Assembly (NCBI GenBank): GCA_002021875.1
Contig: CP018627.1
Coordinates: 3,534,001 to 3,598,000, forward strand
Length of the DNA stretch: 64,000 bases
Origin: Streptomyces hygroscopicus
GTDB lineage: Bacteria; Actinomycetota; Actinomycetes; Streptomycetales; Streptomycetaceae
Direction of reading: 5' to 3'
Position numbers and translations under genes: made by a program. Below are positions 1 to 9,906 of the stretch, one piece after another; the stretch's first letter is position 1, and each line of letters starts with the position of its first letter. The notes beneath the pieces were generated by a model, which was not told the DNA's origin, ran no database searches, and saw only the letters and a list, made by a program, of their open reading frames with translations.

Positions 1-1007
1 GTGTCGTGGAATTCGTCCTCGCCGCCGGGCAGCATCCGCCCGTCCACATAGGCGGTGGCGCTGCCGGGGATCACATTGACCTTGTAACCGGCCTCCAGCA
101 CCGTGGGGTTGGCGCTGTTGCGCACGGTCGGCTCGATCAGGGCGGCGGCGGGCCCCAGCTTGGCCAGCAGGGCGTCGACGTCGAAGTCCGCGGCGTCCAC
201 ATCGGCCGGGATGCCCTGGAGCGCGGCCAGTTCGGTGAGCGCGGCCTTCACCGTGGGCGTCAGCCGGACCGGCCAGCGGTGCTCGCCGATCCGGGCGACG
301 GCGGCGGCCAGCCGGCTGACCGCGTTGTCCCGGTTGACCTTGGAGCCGTGTCCGGCGCGGCCGTGCGCGGTGAGCTTCAGCCAGGCCGTGCCGCGCTCCC
401 CCGCTCCGATGGGGTAGATCCGCGCCCCGGGCCCGGCGTGGAAGGTGAAGGCTCCGGACTCGCTGATGCCCTCGGTGCAGCCCTCGAAGAGGTCGGCGTG
501 GCGCTCGGCGAGGAAGCCGGAGCCCCAGGCGGCGCTGTCCTCCTCATCGGCGGTGAAGGCCAGCACGATGTCCCGGCGCGGCCGCACGCCCGTCCGCGCC
601 CAGGCCCGCACGACCGCGAGCACCATCGCGTCCATGTTCTTCATGTCGATGGCGCCCCGGCCCCAGACGACGCCGTCGCGCACCTCCCCGGAGAAGGGGT
701 GCACGGTCCAGTCGGCGGGCTCGGCGGGCACCACGTCCAGATGGCCGTGGACCAGCAGCGCGGGCGCGGACGGATCGGTGCCCTCGATCCGGGCCACGAC
801 GTTGGTGCGCCCCGGCGAGCGCTCCAGCAAGGTGGGCTCGATCTCCACATCGCCGAGCATCTCCGCCACATACTCGGCGGCCGGGCGCTCCGAGCAGTCA
901 CCCCCGCCGCGGTTGGTGGTGTCGATCCTGATCAGCTCGGAGGTGAACCGCACCACCTCGTCGAGCGTCTGGGCGTCGATGGTCTCCGGACGATCCGTGT
1001 CAGCCAT
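1..1007 (-). CDS. M20-family metallopeptidase, 3' end cut by window edge
   Basis: Predicted zinc exopeptidase or deacylase of the M20 family, acting on short peptides or acylated amino acids in the cytoplasm. The protein starts at ATG 1007 and its C-terminus lies outside the window. Visible metal-site residues are the HLD motif (H89, D91), the bridging D121 in the GAIDMKNMD stretch and the paired acids E155/E156 after TAD. A Gly-rich dimerisation region around HGRAGHGS follows. The start overlaps the end of the upstream M55 aminopeptidase gene by 8 nt, so the two are translationally coupled. Family assignment is firm; the substrate is not known. Confidence 0.9.
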   Translation of the reverse strand, partial: MADTDRPETIDAQTLDEVVRFTSELIRIDTTNRGGGDCSERPAAEYVAEMLGDVEIEPTLLERSPGRTNVVARIEGTDPSAPALLVHGHLDVVPAEPADWTVHPFSGEVRDGVVWGRGAIDMKNMDAMVLAVVRAWARTGVRPRRDIVLAFTADEEDSAAWGSGFLAERHADLFEGCTEGISESGAFTFHAGPGARIYPIGAGERGTAWLKLTAHGRAGHGSKVNRDNAVSRLAAAVARIGEHRWPVRLTPTVKAALTELAALQGIPADVDAADFDVDALLAKLGPAAALIEPTVRNSANPTVLEAGYKVNVIPGSATAYVDGRMLPGGEDEFHD

Positions 1008-1833
1008 ATTGCTCCTCCACCGCGGCCGAGACGACCGTCGTGACGGCCTTGAAGCAGCGGATCCCCTCGTACATGGTCGGTGAGGTGTACGCGACGCGAC
1101 GCTCGCCACTGCGCTCCACGCCCGGCACGACGCTCGCCGCCCCCACCAGATGCTCGGCGTCGAATTCCAGCTCCACCGTGAACGGCCCGCCGCGGGCGGG
1201 CTCGTGGCGCACCGCCAGCACCGCCGCCTCCCGCGCCGCCGCCCGGATGTCCGCGGCCGTGCGGGCGGGGGTGCGGCAGACCGCCGCATAGCGCGAGACA
1301 TAGTCCTTGACCGCGACCGAACGGGCGCCCGGCGCATAGTCTCCGGCGTCCTCACAGGTCTTGTCGTCCCCGGTCACCAGCACCACCGGCACCCCGTACT
1401 CGGCGGCCACCAGGGCGTTGAGCCGGCCTTCGCTCGCCCGCGCGCCGTTCACCCACACTCCGGTGATGGAGTTGGCGAGGTAGGTGTGGGCGAGGACGCC
1501 CTCGGTGCCCGCGCCGGTGTGATAGCCGACGAACGCCACTCCGTCCACATCACCGTGCTGCACGCCCTCGACCATGCTCAGGCTCTTGTGCCGGCCGGTG
1601 AGCATCTGGGCTCGATCGTCCAGCTCTTCCAGCAGCAGATTGCGCATGGTCCAATGCGCCTCGTTGATGAGCACCTCGTCCGCACCGCCGTCGAGGAATC
1701 CGGTGACGGCCGCGCTCACATCGGAGGTGAACAGACGGCGGCAGCGCTCCCACTGGGGGGTGCCGGGCAGCACATCAGCCGGCCAGGTGACGCCGGTGGC
1801 GCCCTCCATGTCGGCGCTGATGAGGATCTTCAT
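1000..1833 (-). CDS. M55-family D-aminopeptidase (DppA-like)
   Basis: A 277-residue protein of normal length for M55 zinc D-aminopeptidases, which release N-terminal D-amino acids such as D-Ala from cell-wall peptides. The N-terminal ISADMEGATG motif supplies the metal ligands D8 and E10, and the NEAHWTMRN and VGYHTGAG segments are family hallmarks. There is no signal peptide, so it is cytoplasmic. Its stop overlaps the start of the M20 peptidase gene by 8 nt, which suggests one transcript and a shared role in recycling D-amino-acid-containing peptides. The actual substrate is inferred. Confidence 0.88.
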   Translation of the reverse strand: MKILISADMEGATGVTWPADVLPGTPQWERCRRLFTSDVSAAVTGFLDGGADEVLINEAHWTMRNLLLEELDDRAQMLTGRHKSLSMVEGVQHGDVDGVAFVGYHTGAGTEGVLAHTYLANSITGVWVNGARASEGRLNALVAAEYGVPVVLVTGDDKTCEDAGDYAPGARSVAVKDYVSRYAAVCRTPARTAADIRAAAREAAVLAVRHEPARGGPFTVELEFDAEHLVGAASVVPGVERSGERRVAYTSPTMYEGIRCFKAVTTVVSAAVEEQYG

Positions 1834-1992
1834 GCCTCGTCACGTTACGCGCCGCGCCCGACCCGAACCACCCCTGTGGATAACTGGTCCAGTCCACTGC
1901 CGGGACCGGCCCATGCCCGCCTCGTCCGGCGCGCGCCCGCCGCGCCCCAACCGCCCGCGGGCACACGCCCCGACCGCCCGCGGGCAAGGGCC

Positions 1993-2712
1993 CTACACCC
2001 GCGACACCACGAACCAGCGGGCCGGGAGCTCGACCCGTGAGCCGTCCGGCCACTGCTCCGTCTGGGCCAGCGCCGTCGGGCCCTCGGCGAGGATCTCCAG
2101 CCCGGCCTCCGCCAGCACCTCCGGCACCTCCTTGTCCGCCGCGTCGGCCGGCCGCAGCCCGTGGTCGAAGACCCGGCGCAGCTTCAGCGGCGGACCGCCC
2201 GGGCTCGCCGCCAGCTCCGCCAGCACGGCCTTGGAGTCCGCCGTCAGCTCCACGACGAACCCCCGCCCGCGCCGCCCCAGCAGCGTGGCCACCGCCTCCG
2301 CGACCGGACGCCGGTCGGCGGCATCGCTCTGGTGGATGACGGCGCGCATATACACATTGGCGTCGCCGAGCCGCCGGGCCAGTTCCACCACCCCGGCCGC
2401 GTCCGTCAGGCTCAACTGCCGGTACTCCGCCGTGCCCGCCGGATCGGCGTGCCGCGCGTGCTCCACCGCGGCGCGGGACAGGTCGACGCCCACCACCCGT
2501 CCGAAGCGGGCGGCCAGATAGCGGGTCTGGGTGCCGTTGCCGCAGCCCAGGTCGACGATCGGCAGCGAGGGGTCGGCGTACGGCGCCAGCAGGTCCAGAT
2601 GCGGGGCGGCGCTCAGCGAGGGGTCCGCGTCCCAGATGGCGTCCCCCGGGGCATCCGAGGTCTGCTGCCAGTAGCTCTCCCACGCCTGCCGGTAGCGCTC
2701 CGAAACGCTCAT
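1993..2712 (-). CDS. Class I SAM-dependent methyltransferase
   Basis: 239 residues starting at ATG 2712, which forms an ATGA overlap with the stop of the upstream SpoIIE-type phosphatase gene. Motif I (IVDLGCGNGTQT, about residues 52-63) is a clear SAM-binding loop, followed by an acidic strand end (VVGVDLS) typical of Rossmann methyltransferases. A longer reading frame to 2751 exists but would add unlikely residues. The acceptor substrate cannot be read from the sequence. The coupling implies production in step with the stress-signalling phosphatase, but a functional link is only inference. Confidence 0.85.
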   Translation of the reverse strand: MSVSERYRQAWESYWQQTSDAPGDAIWDADPSLSAAPHLDLLAPYADPSLPIVDLGCGNGTQTRYLAARFGRVVGVDLSRAAVEHARHADPAGTAEYRQLSLTDAAGVVELARRLGDANVYMRAVIHQSDAADRRPVAEAVATLLGRRGRGFVVELTADSKAVLAELAASPGGPPLKLRRVFDHGLRPADAADKEVPEVLAEAGLEILAEGPTALAQTEQWPDGSRVELPARWFVVSRV

Positions 2713-5195
2713 CGCCGCTCCCCTGGGTGTGCCAGCGCCTGCTCGAACCACACCGTTTTACCGCGCCCCGTGCGACTCGTACCCCACTCGCGCGCCAGTT
2801 TGCTGATCACTCGCAGCCCGCGCCCGTTCTCGTCGTCACGGTCCGCGCTCAGCAGCGCCGGCAGTTCGTGGTCGTCGTCGGTGACCTCGCACAGCAGGGC
2901 GTCGGTGCGGACCAGGCGCAGCCGCACATGGTGGGTGTGGGCATGCCGTATCGCGTTGGTCACCGCCTCGCTCACCAGAAGCTCGGCGGTCTCCACGGAC
3001 TCCGGCAGCCCCCACCGCAGCAGCCGCTCGCGGACGAGCCGGCGGGCCCGCCCGACCTCGCTCGGGTCCAGCGCGAGCCGCCATTGGGCGACCTGCTCGG
3101 CCGGTATGCCGCCCAGCCGGGCCATCAGCAGCGCCACGTCGTCCTTACGGCCGTCACGGCCGTCCTCGTCCCGGGAGGCGGCGGCCAGCGCCCGGATGAT
3201 GGTGTCGCACGCGTCGTCCATGGACGCCGCCGGATGCGCCGCGGACTCGCACAGCGCGGCGATCCCGGCGCCGATGTCCTGGCCGCGCACCTCGACCAGG
3301 CCGTCCGTGCACAGCACCAGCCGGTCCCCGGGCTCCACCCGCACCGTCACCGCCTCGAAGGGCACCCCGCCCACGCCGATCGGCGCCCCGGTCGGCAGGT
3401 CCAGCAGCTCGCTGCGGCCGTCCTGGGCCCGCACCAGCACGGGCGGGATATGGCCCGCGTTGGAGAGCACCAGCTCGGAGCAGACGGGGTCGTAGACGGC
3501 GTACAGACAGGTGGCCAGATAGTGCTCGCCGAGCCGCTGGGCCAGGTCGTCGAGATTGCGCAGGAGTTGGGCGGGCGGCAGATCGAGCGCGGCCATGGTC
3601 TGCACGGCGGTGCGCAACTGCCCCATCATCGCCGCCGAGGTGAGCCCGTGCCCCATCACATCGCCGACCACCAGCGCGGTGCGCGACCCGGGCAGCTTGA
3701 TGGTGTCGAACCAGTCTCCGCCGACCCGGCCGAGCCGGGTCCCGGGGAGATAGCGGGTCGCGGTGTCGCAGCCCGCCATGCGCGGGGTCACCTGGGGCAG
3801 CATGCTGTCCTGGAGCGTCTCGGCGACGTTCTCCTGGTAGGTGTACATCCGGGCGTTGTCGAGGACGAGACCTGCGCGGGCGGCCAGTTCGGCGCCGGTC
3901 GTGCGGTCCATGTCGTCGAACGGCTCACGCCCGGGGCGCCGCAGCAGCACCATGAAGCCCAGCACCACATCGCGCGCCTTGAGCGGCACGATCAGGATCG
4001 ACCGGCCGTTGATCAGCGGCCTGAGGTCGCGCTTCTCGAACTGCCCGGCGATCCGGTCGCCCACCTCGTCGCTGATGCAAGGGATCAGCACCGGCTCGCC
4101 CGTGACCATGCACTGGAAGAACGGGGTGTGCTCGGGAAACGCGATGCTCTCCCCGACCGGCACGGTGTCGTCCCAGCGCCCCGGTTCGTCGTTGTGCTCG
4201 ACCCAGACGCGGTGCCAGACGGTGGTGACATCGGGCGGGCCGTCGGGGAACCCCTCACCCGCCAGGACCTGGGCGCGCAGATGGGTACCGGCGAAGTCCG
4301 CGAAGCGCGGCACGGCGGCGCTGGTCACCTCGCGGATGGTGCGGGCGAGGTCCAGGGAGGTGCCGATGCGGCCGCTGACCTCGTTGAGGAACTCCAGCCG
4401 CTCACGGACCGCCGCGTACTCCAGGTCCACCTCATCGGGGTCCAGCGACCACCCGGAGGCGTGCACGCGATCCGGTACGCCGTCCGCCGTGACCGCGCGC
4501 CGCAGTACGGCCTCCTGGCGCGCCCGGCGCTCGCGGTAGCGCGGCATCCCCCAGTCCGGCGTTACCGGGACGCGCTCGTGGTGGCTGATCTCCAGTACCG
4601 GATAGCCCAGTTCCAGCACCTGGGCGACGATCCGGCCGGCCGTGGCCGGGCCCATGTTGGGCAGGATGTCCGGCAGCCGGCCGGCCAGCCGCTCGGCGCC
4701 GGGGAACTCGGTGTGCAGTGCGAAGCCGGGTGCGATCCGCCCGTCCGGTTCCAGCGCGTCCCCGCCCACTCCGTTGGCGTCCGTCGCCAGTACCAGCAGC
4801 CGCTCCGGCCCGGGGCCCACCAGCGGATACGCCCACCACAGGACGTCCGCCTGGCCATGCGCCGGATCCGCCATACGGGCCCGCCCCGCGGTGGGGTAGT
4901 ACATGGCGCCGAGCTGCGAATCGTCGAGTTCCGGGTGGCCCGTCGCGTCGGTGCGCACCTCCGCGCCGCGTAACGCCCCCGAGACCGGCATCAGGTCGAC
5001 GGCGGGGCAGCCGACGGCCTGTTCGCGCGTGGGTCCGAAGAGCCTGCGGGCCCCCGAACTCCAATGCGTGACGCGCCCTTCGGCATCGATGACGACGACC
5101 GCGAGCGGCATCCTCCCGTGGACACCCCTGCACTGCTCCGGCACCGCGGGCGGCTCGCCCTGGCCGTCGTCGCAGCGCGACGTGCCGTACTCCAT
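2709..5195 (-). CDS. PAS-GAF-SpoIIE phosphatase with C-terminal HATPase (RsbU/RsbW-like)
   Basis: 828 residues. It has an N-terminal PAS-like sensor (about 25-130), a GAF-like domain (about 280-450), a PP2C/SpoIIE phosphatase (about 475-670, with GGDWFD, GDVMGHG and LCTDGLVE metal-site motifs), and a C-terminal GHKL ATPase (N-box SEAVTNAIRHA). Family knowledge: such proteins dephosphorylate anti-anti-sigma factors, while the HATPase resembles anti-sigma kinases, so one chain can carry opposing activities. ATG 5195 is chosen because AAGGAG lies 10-12 nt upstream; the frame stays open to a GTG at 5216 that would include that ribosome site. The methyltransferase gene follows with an ATGA overlap. 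Confidence 0.88.
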   Translation of the reverse strand: MEYGTSRCDDGQGEPPAVPEQCRGVHGRMPLAVVVIDAEGRVTHWSSGARRLFGPTREQAVGCPAVDLMPVSGALRGAEVRTDATGHPELDDSQLGAMYYPTAGRARMADPAHGQADVLWWAYPLVGPGPERLLVLATDANGVGGDALEPDGRIAPGFALHTEFPGAERLAGRLPDILPNMGPATAGRIVAQVLELGYPVLEISHHERVPVTPDWGMPRYRERRARQEAVLRRAVTADGVPDRVHASGWSLDPDEVDLEYAAVRERLEFLNEVSGRIGTSLDLARTIREVTSAAVPRFADFAGTHLRAQVLAGEGFPDGPPDVTTVWHRVWVEHNDEPGRWDDTVPVGESIAFPEHTPFFQCMVTGEPVLIPCISDEVGDRIAGQFEKRDLRPLINGRSILIVPLKARDVVLGFMVLLRRPGREPFDDMDRTTGAELAARAGLVLDNARMYTYQENVAETLQDSMLPQVTPRMAGCDTATRYLPGTRLGRVGGDWFDTIKLPGSRTALVVGDVMGHGLTSAAMMGQLRTAVQTMAALDLPPAQLLRNLDDLAQRLGEHYLATCLYAVYDPVCSELVLSNAGHIPPVLVRAQDGRSELLDLPTGAPIGVGGVPFEAVTVRVEPGDRLVLCTDGLVEVRGQDIGAGIAALCESAAHPAASMDDACDTIIRALAAASRDEDGRDGRKDDVALLMARLGGIPAEQVAQWRLALDPSEVGRARRLVRERLLRWGLPESVETAELLVSEAVTNAIRHAHTHHVRLRLVRTDALLCEVTDDDHELPALLSADRDDENGRGLRVISKLAREWGTSRTGRGKTVWFEQALAHPGERR

Positions 5196-5361
5196 AGGCG
5201 GAAGACTCCTTCGCACGCAAGATCTGCGACAGCGCTACCCACGGTACGGCTGTTGCGGGCGTCCGCGGGAGGCAATACCCGAATAGGTGTCATGTGTGTG
5301 CGGGTGCGAATGAGTTGCCGCCGGGAGGCGCCGCGGCGCGCCTCCCGGCAGGGCGCTGGGC

Positions 5362-7911
5362 CTAGTCCTCGTAGCCCAGTTGGAGATCGCGCTCCGTACG
5401 GCCGCCGCCCGCGATCTGGAGGACCGTCGCCACCGGCGGGTAGCCGGCCGCGATGACCGTGTACTCGCCCGCCGACAGGTCGATGAAGCGGAACGCGCCG
5501 TCCGGGCCGGTTGTCGCCGTGTCGACCACATTGCCCGCCGCGTCCAGCAGCGTGACCCGGGCATCCTCCACCACCCGGCCGCCGGTGGCGCGGACGACCC
5601 CGCGCAGGACCGCGCCACCGGCCAGTTCGATGTCCTGCCGGGTCTCGCGGGCGGCCTGGACGGAGACCGGGAGGGCGGCGGGGCGGAACGCGGGGGCGCT
5701 GGCGGCGAGGGTGTATTCACCCGCCACCAACTCGTCCATCACATAGCCGCCTTCGCGTCCGCTGCGGGTCGCCGCGACGACCTCGCCGCGCACATCGGTC
5801 AGGGTGACGGTCGCCTCCCTTACGGGGGTGCCGTCCGCCGTAAGGACGGCACCGGCGAGCCGCCCCGCCCCGCCGAGGACCACGTCCAGGTCGACCGGCC
5901 GGTCCCCGACGGTGACGCTGACCGCCCGCGGCTGGTGGCCGCCGGCCGCCGCGATCAGGACGTACGACCCGGCGCCGGGCGTGCTCAGCGCGTACCGCCC
6001 GTCCTCCCCGGTGGCACCGCGCCCGATCTGGCGTCCGCCGATGTCGATGAGGGTCAGGGCCGCCCGTGGGACCGAGGTGCCGTCGTGGTGCTGGACCGTG
6101 CCGCAGACCGGGACGCCGGCGGAGGGTGGCGGCGCGGCGGGCGCGCCCGCCGCGGCGTGCCGGGCGCCCGTGCGCGCGGCCGGCACCACGGGGTCTTGCA
6201 GGTCTTGCTGGACGGCATAGTCGGTGTGGGACACCAGAGGTTTCTCCTTCAGGAGGAAGGCGAGCAGGAAGCCCAGGACGAGCACCGGCACGAGATAGAG
6301 GAAGATCCGCGGCATGGCGTGGGCGTACGCCGCGATGTAGCCGTCCCGCAGGGCGCCCGGCATCGCGTGCACCATCTGCGGGGTGACCGAGTCGGGGTCG
6401 GGCAGGCCGGTTCCGTCGCCGCCGCGCCCGTACGCCGCTCCGGAGGGCAGGTCGACCTCGAGGCGGTCGGCGAGCCGGTTGGCGAAGAGCGTGCCGAAGA
6501 CGGCCGCGCCGACGCTGCCGCCGATCTGCCGGAAGTAGTTGTTGGCGCTGGTGGCCGAGCCGAGGTCGGCCGCGGGCACGGCGTTCTGCACGGCGAGGAT
6601 GAGCACCGGCAGGACGAGCCCCAGACCGAGCCCGAGGACGCCCATCCACAGGCTGTAGTCCTGGCGGGAGGTGTCCTCCTCCAGCCGGGAGAGCAGCCAC
6701 ATGCCGACGACGGAGATCAGCCCGCCGACGATGGGGAAGACCTTGTAGCGGCCGGTGGCGCTGATGAGCTGGCCGGAGATGATCGAGGCCAGCACCATGC
6801 CGCCCATCATCGGCACCATCAGCAGCCCCGACTCGGTGGCCGAGACGCCGTCGACCATCTGCAGGAAGGTCGGCAGATAGCTGGCGGCGCCGAAGAGGGC
6901 GACGCCGATGACGGCGCCGATCAGCCCGCTGACGCAGAAGACCGAGTCGCGGAACAGCCGCATGGGGATGATCGGTTCGGGGACGACGCACTCCACGACG
7001 ACGAAGAGGATCGCCGAACCCGCCGCCCCCAGGGCGAGCCCGAGGATGACGCGGGAGCCCCACGCGTACTCCGTGCCGCCCCAACTCGTCAGCAGCACCG
7101 CGCAGGTGGAGAACAGCGACAGGAACAGCGCGCCCAGATAGTCGAAGCGCGCCCGCCGCGGCGGCTCCGGGACTTTGAGGACGGCGGCCACGACGGCGAG
7201 GGTGACCAGCCCGAAGGGGACGTTGACATAGAAGCACCAGCGCCAGGAGGCATGGTCGGTGAAGAACCCGCCGAGCAGCGGCCCGGCCACCGAGGCGAGG
7301 CCGAACGCGGCGCCGATGAGCCCCATATAGCGGCCGCGTTCCCGGGGCGGAACGATATCGGCCATGATCGCCTGGACGCCGATCATCAGACCGCCGGCGC
7401 CCACACCCTGCACCGCGCGGAAGGCGATCAGCTCGTCCATCGTGCGGGACCAGCCCGCGAGCGCGGATCCGGCGACGAAGACGACGATCGCGAAGACGAA
7501 GACGCTCTTACGGCCGATGAGGTCGCCCAGCTTGCCGTAGACCGGCAGCACGATGGTGACCGCGAGGAGGTAGGAGGTGACGGTCCAGGACATCTTGTCC
7601 AGGCCGTGGAGTTCGCCGACCACCTCGGGGAGGGCGGTGGCGACGATGGTCTGATCGAGGGCCGCGAGCAGCAGCGCGAGCATCAGTCCGAAGAAGACCA
7701 TCCGCACCCGGGCGGGGCTGAGCGGGATGGGCGCCGGGGCGGCGCCCTCCACCGGAGGCGGTGCCGCGCCCGCCCCGGCGCCCCCGGACCCGTCGGGTCC
7801 GTCGTCGGTGGTGTGGGCGGGAGGGCCCGCCGGTTCGTACCCCCCGTGCCGCTCGTGGCTCTCTCGCCGCTTCGGCACGGTGGCCCCGGTGGTCCCGGTG
7901 GTGCCGCCCAC
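5362..7911 (-). CDS. DHA2-type MFS transporter with three C-terminal carboxypeptidase-regulatory-like repeats
   Basis: 849 residues. Residues about 70-555 form a 14-helix major facilitator of the DHA2/EmrB-QacA type ([13 protein letters not shown] in helix 1, [13 protein letters not shown] loop 2-3, motif C-like GPLLGGFF), normally a proton-driven drug exporter. After the last helix come three related Ig-like modules at about 598-675, 680-760 and 762-849, each with a GxV...G..V..A.VTL.D..G pattern and a D/EGRYAL-type strand, as in CarboxypepD_reg domains. With an even number of helices the repeats would face the cytoplasm. GTG 7911 is used as start, with GAGAAGG just upstream. Confidence 0.85.
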   Translation of the reverse strand: MGGTTGTTGATVPKRRESHERHGGYEPAGPPAHTTDDGPDGSGGAGAGAAPPPVEGAAPAPIPLSPARVRMVFFGLMLALLLAALDQTIVATALPEVVGELHGLDKMSWTVTSYLLAVTIVLPVYGKLGDLIGRKSVFVFAIVVFVAGSALAGWSRTMDELIAFRAVQGVGAGGLMIGVQAIMADIVPPRERGRYMGLIGAAFGLASVAGPLLGGFFTDHASWRWCFYVNVPFGLVTLAVVAAVLKVPEPPRRARFDYLGALFLSLFSTCAVLLTSWGGTEYAWGSRVILGLALGAAGSAILFVVVECVVPEPIIPMRLFRDSVFCVSGLIGAVIGVALFGAASYLPTFLQMVDGVSATESGLLMVPMMGGMVLASIISGQLISATGRYKVFPIVGGLISVVGMWLLSRLEEDTSRQDYSLWMGVLGLGLGLVLPVLILAVQNAVPAADLGSATSANNYFRQIGGSVGAAVFGTLFANRLADRLEVDLPSGAAYGRGGDGTGLPDPDSVTPQMVHAMPGALRDGYIAAYAHAMPRIFLYLVPVLVLGFLLAFLLKEKPLVSHTDYAVQQDLQDPVVPAARTGARHAAAGAPAAPPPSAGVPVCGTVQHHDGTSVPRAALTLIDIGGRQIGRGATGEDGRYALSTPGAGSYVLIAAAGGHQPRAVSVTVGDRPVDLDVVLGGAGRLAGAVLTADGTPVREATVTLTDVRGEVVAATRSGREGGYVMDELVAGEYTLAASAPAFRPAALPVSVQAARETRQDIELAGGAVLRGVVRATGGRVVEDARVTLLDAAGNVVDTATTGPDGAFRFIDLSAGEYTVIAAGYPPVATVLQIAGGGRTERDLQLGYED

Positions 7912-8119
7912 GTCCTTCTCCCCTCGTCACGCCTGCGCCGCCCATTTCTCGCATCACGCGCAACCAGGGGCAAACAGCAACGAATCACGTACGAGGGGTT
8001 ATCGACGGCATTCCCCCCGGTGGGAGTGTGTGCGGGGGTATGCCGGACCGTGGAGAAAACCACCCGAACCGGTGAGTGCGACGTTCGGTCCGGGGGACGG
8101 GATCAGGACGCGCCGAGCA

Positions 8120-8572
8120 CTACTGGGCGGTCTGGGCTGCCTCGGCGGCGAGCTTGGCCAGCAGTTCGTCGTAGATCCGGGCCAGTCCCTTGGGGGCGAA
8201 GGTCCGCTCGAAGAAGCCGCCGATGCCACTCGCGCCGGTCCAGGTCGAGGTGACGACAACCCGCGACTTGCCCTCACCCGACGGAGTGACCGTCCAGGTG
8301 GTGACCATGGAGGAGTTGCGGTCCTTCTCGACAAGCCGGCCGTCGCTCGGCTCGGAGACCTCGAGCAGGCAGTCGCGCACCCGCTTGCTGGTGGCCTGGA
8401 GCTTCCAGTGCACGACGGTGCCCTCACCGTCGCCGCCCTCGCGCACCTCGTACTCGCTGAACTGCCGCGGAAGCAGCCGGGGGCGGGTCTCGCGGTAGTC
8501 GGCGAGTGCGTCGAACACGTCCTCGGGCTTACCCGTGACGATCCGCTCCGTAGTGGCCTCGACCTGGCCCAT
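8120..8572 (-). CDS. SRPBCC-family lipid/polyketide-binding-like protein
   Basis: 150 residues, the normal size for a START/polyketide-cyclase-like (SRPBCC) fold that encloses a hydrophobic ligand in a helix-grip barrel. The opening strand with ATTERIVTGKPEDVFDALADY is typical, as are the central GEGTVVHWKL strand and a long C-terminal helix (LARIYDELLAKLAAEAA). A GGAGGG ribosome site lies 7 nt before ATG 8572. There is no catalytic signature to define a reaction. It is divergent from the radical SAM gene and shares an intergenic region of about 160 bp with it. Confidence 0.8.
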   Translation of the reverse strand: MGQVEATTERIVTGKPEDVFDALADYRETRPRLLPRQFSEYEVREGGDGEGTVVHWKLQATSKRVRDCLLEVSEPSDGRLVEKDRNSSMVTTWTVTPSGEGKSRVVVTSTWTGASGIGGFFERTFAPKGLARIYDELLAKLAAEAAQTAQ

Positions 8573-8682
8573 CGCATGTCCCTCCGCGCTCGACGTGGCG
8601 CCCCCAGCCCGTGACGCCTTGACGAGCGCAAGCCAACCACCTCAGGGTCACCCGCCCAAATCGGGGGTTGACGAAAACCAAT

Positions 8683-8696
8683 CAAACATGTGTTCT
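8683..8696. promoter_or_regulatory. Putative LexA/SOS box upstream of the radical SAM gene
   Basis: CAAACATGTGTTCT matches the actinobacterial LexA consensus CGAAC-N4-GTTCG at 8 of 10 fixed positions, with the preferred RNRY centre (ATGT). It lies 34 bp upstream of the proposed ATG at 8731, within a possible promoter (TTGACG at 8668). From memory, the mycobacterial orthologue Rv2578c is in the LexA regulon, which supports the call. Not tested here. Confidence 0.6.
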
Positions 8697-8730
8697 ATTG
8701 TGGTACGAGCGAGACCCGGAGGTGCCTGCG

Positions 8731-9900
8731 ATGCGCTGGGACAACCTGACCCGAGACGACACATCGGCCACCCCGGCCCTCTTCGCCGCGGACGCGGTGA
8801 CCACCCGAACCTTCGACACGTCGAGCGGGGAGCGGGGTCAGCCGAGGGGCCTGTCAGGTGCCTTTGAGCGCACCTTCGACACGTCGAGCGGGGAGCGGGG
8901 TCAGCCGAGGGGCCTGTCAGGTGCCTTTGAGCGCACCTTCGACACTCCGGAGTTCCGCGGGATCACCTTCCACGAGATCCGGGCGCGCTCGATCATCAAC
9001 CGGGTGCCCGGGGCCTCCCGCATGCCCTTCGAGTGGACGGTGAACCCGTACCGCGGCTGCACCCACGCCTGCGTCTACTGCTTCGCGCGCAAGACGCACA
9101 GCTATCTCGACCTGGACACCGGGACCGGCTTCGACTCCCAGATCGTGGTGAAGACCAACGCGCCGGAGCTGCTCCGCCGCGAGCTGGCCTCCCGCCGCTG
9201 GGCCGGCGAGCACATCGCCATGGGGACCAACGTGGACTGCTACCAGCGCGCCGAGGGCCGGTACCAGCTGATGCCCGGCATCCTTACGGCGCTCGTGGAG
9301 CGCGCCAACCCCTTCTCGATCCTCACCAAGGGCACGCTGATCCTGCGCGATCTGGAGCTGCTGCGGCGGGCCTCACGCGTGACCGACATCGGCGTCTCGG
9401 TCTCGGTCGGCTTCACCGACGGCGAGCTGTGGCGCACCGTCGAGCCGGGCACGCCCTCGCCCGAGCGGCGCCTGGACGTCGTACGGACGCTGTCCTCCCA
9501 CGGGATCCCGTGCGGCGTGCTGATGGCGCCGGTGATCCCCTTCCTCGGCGACTCCCCCGAGCAGTTGCGCGCCACCGTAAGGGCGATCGCTCAGGCCGGA
9601 GCCACCTCCGTGACCCCGCTGGTGCTCCATCTGCGCCCGGGCGCCCGCGAGTGGTTCACCACCTGGCTCACCCACCACCACCCTCGGCTGCTGCGGCGGT
9701 ACGACGCGCTGTACGAGGGCGGCTCCTACGCCCCGAAGTGGTACCAGCGGCGGATCACCGGGATGGTCCACGACTTCGCCGCCGAGTACGGCATCGGCCC
9801 GTACGCGGCGGGCACGCACCGCAATGTGCCGGAGGAGCCGGAGGAGCCGGACGCCCGGGCCGACTCACCGCCGGCGCCCGCCCAGCTGTCCCTGCTGTGA
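8731..9900 (+). CDS. Rv2578c-type radical SAM protein (SPL-like)
   Basis: 389 residues from ATG 8731, preceded by GGAGG at 8 nt; the frame is open 63 nt further upstream, but homologues begin MRWDNL. The RGCTHACVYC motif gives the CxxxCxxC 4Fe-4S site (C110, C114, C117), followed by the MGTNVDCYQ and LTKGTLILRD strands typical of the spore-photoproduct-lyase-like subgroup. The C-terminus ends with acidic and proline-rich residues. Residues about 27-68 are two identical 21-residue copies produced by a 63-bp tandem duplication. The reaction is unknown. The SOS-type box suggests a role after DNA damage. Confidence 0.85.
   Translation: MRWDNLTRDDTSATPALFAADAVTTRTFDTSSGERGQPRGLSGAFERTFDTSSGERGQPRGLSGAFERTFDTPEFRGITFHEIRARSIINRVPGASRMPFEWTVNPYRGCTHACVYCFARKTHSYLDLDTGTGFDSQIVVKTNAPELLRRELASRRWAGEHIAMGTNVDCYQRAEGRYQLMPGILTALVERANPFSILTKGTLILRDLELLRRASRVTDIGVSVSVGFTDGELWRTVEPGTPSPERRLDVVRTLSSHGIPCGVLMAPVIPFLGDSPEQLRATVRAIAQAGATSVTPLVLHLRPGAREWFTTWLTHHHPRLLRRYDALYEGGSYAPKWYQRRITGMVHDFAAEYGIGPYAAGTHRNVPEEPEEPDARADSPPAPAQLSLL
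8809..8945. repeat. 63-bp perfect tandem duplication inside a coding region
   Basis: Two identical 63-bp units (8809-8871 and 8872-8934) are followed by 11 bp of a third (8935-8945). The unit is 21 codons, so the reading frame is kept and the peptide TFDTSSGERGQPRGLSGAFER-type block (positions about 27-47 and 48-68) appears twice. Identity at every base points to a recent slippage or unequal crossover event, or to an assembly artefact. Confidence 0.95.
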
Positions 9901-9906
9901 GCACGC

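Noticed and set aside
5217..5361. Promoter for the SpoIIE-type regulator gene
   Set aside because: The 145 bp contain no clear -35/-10 pair at standard spacing, so I did not list one.
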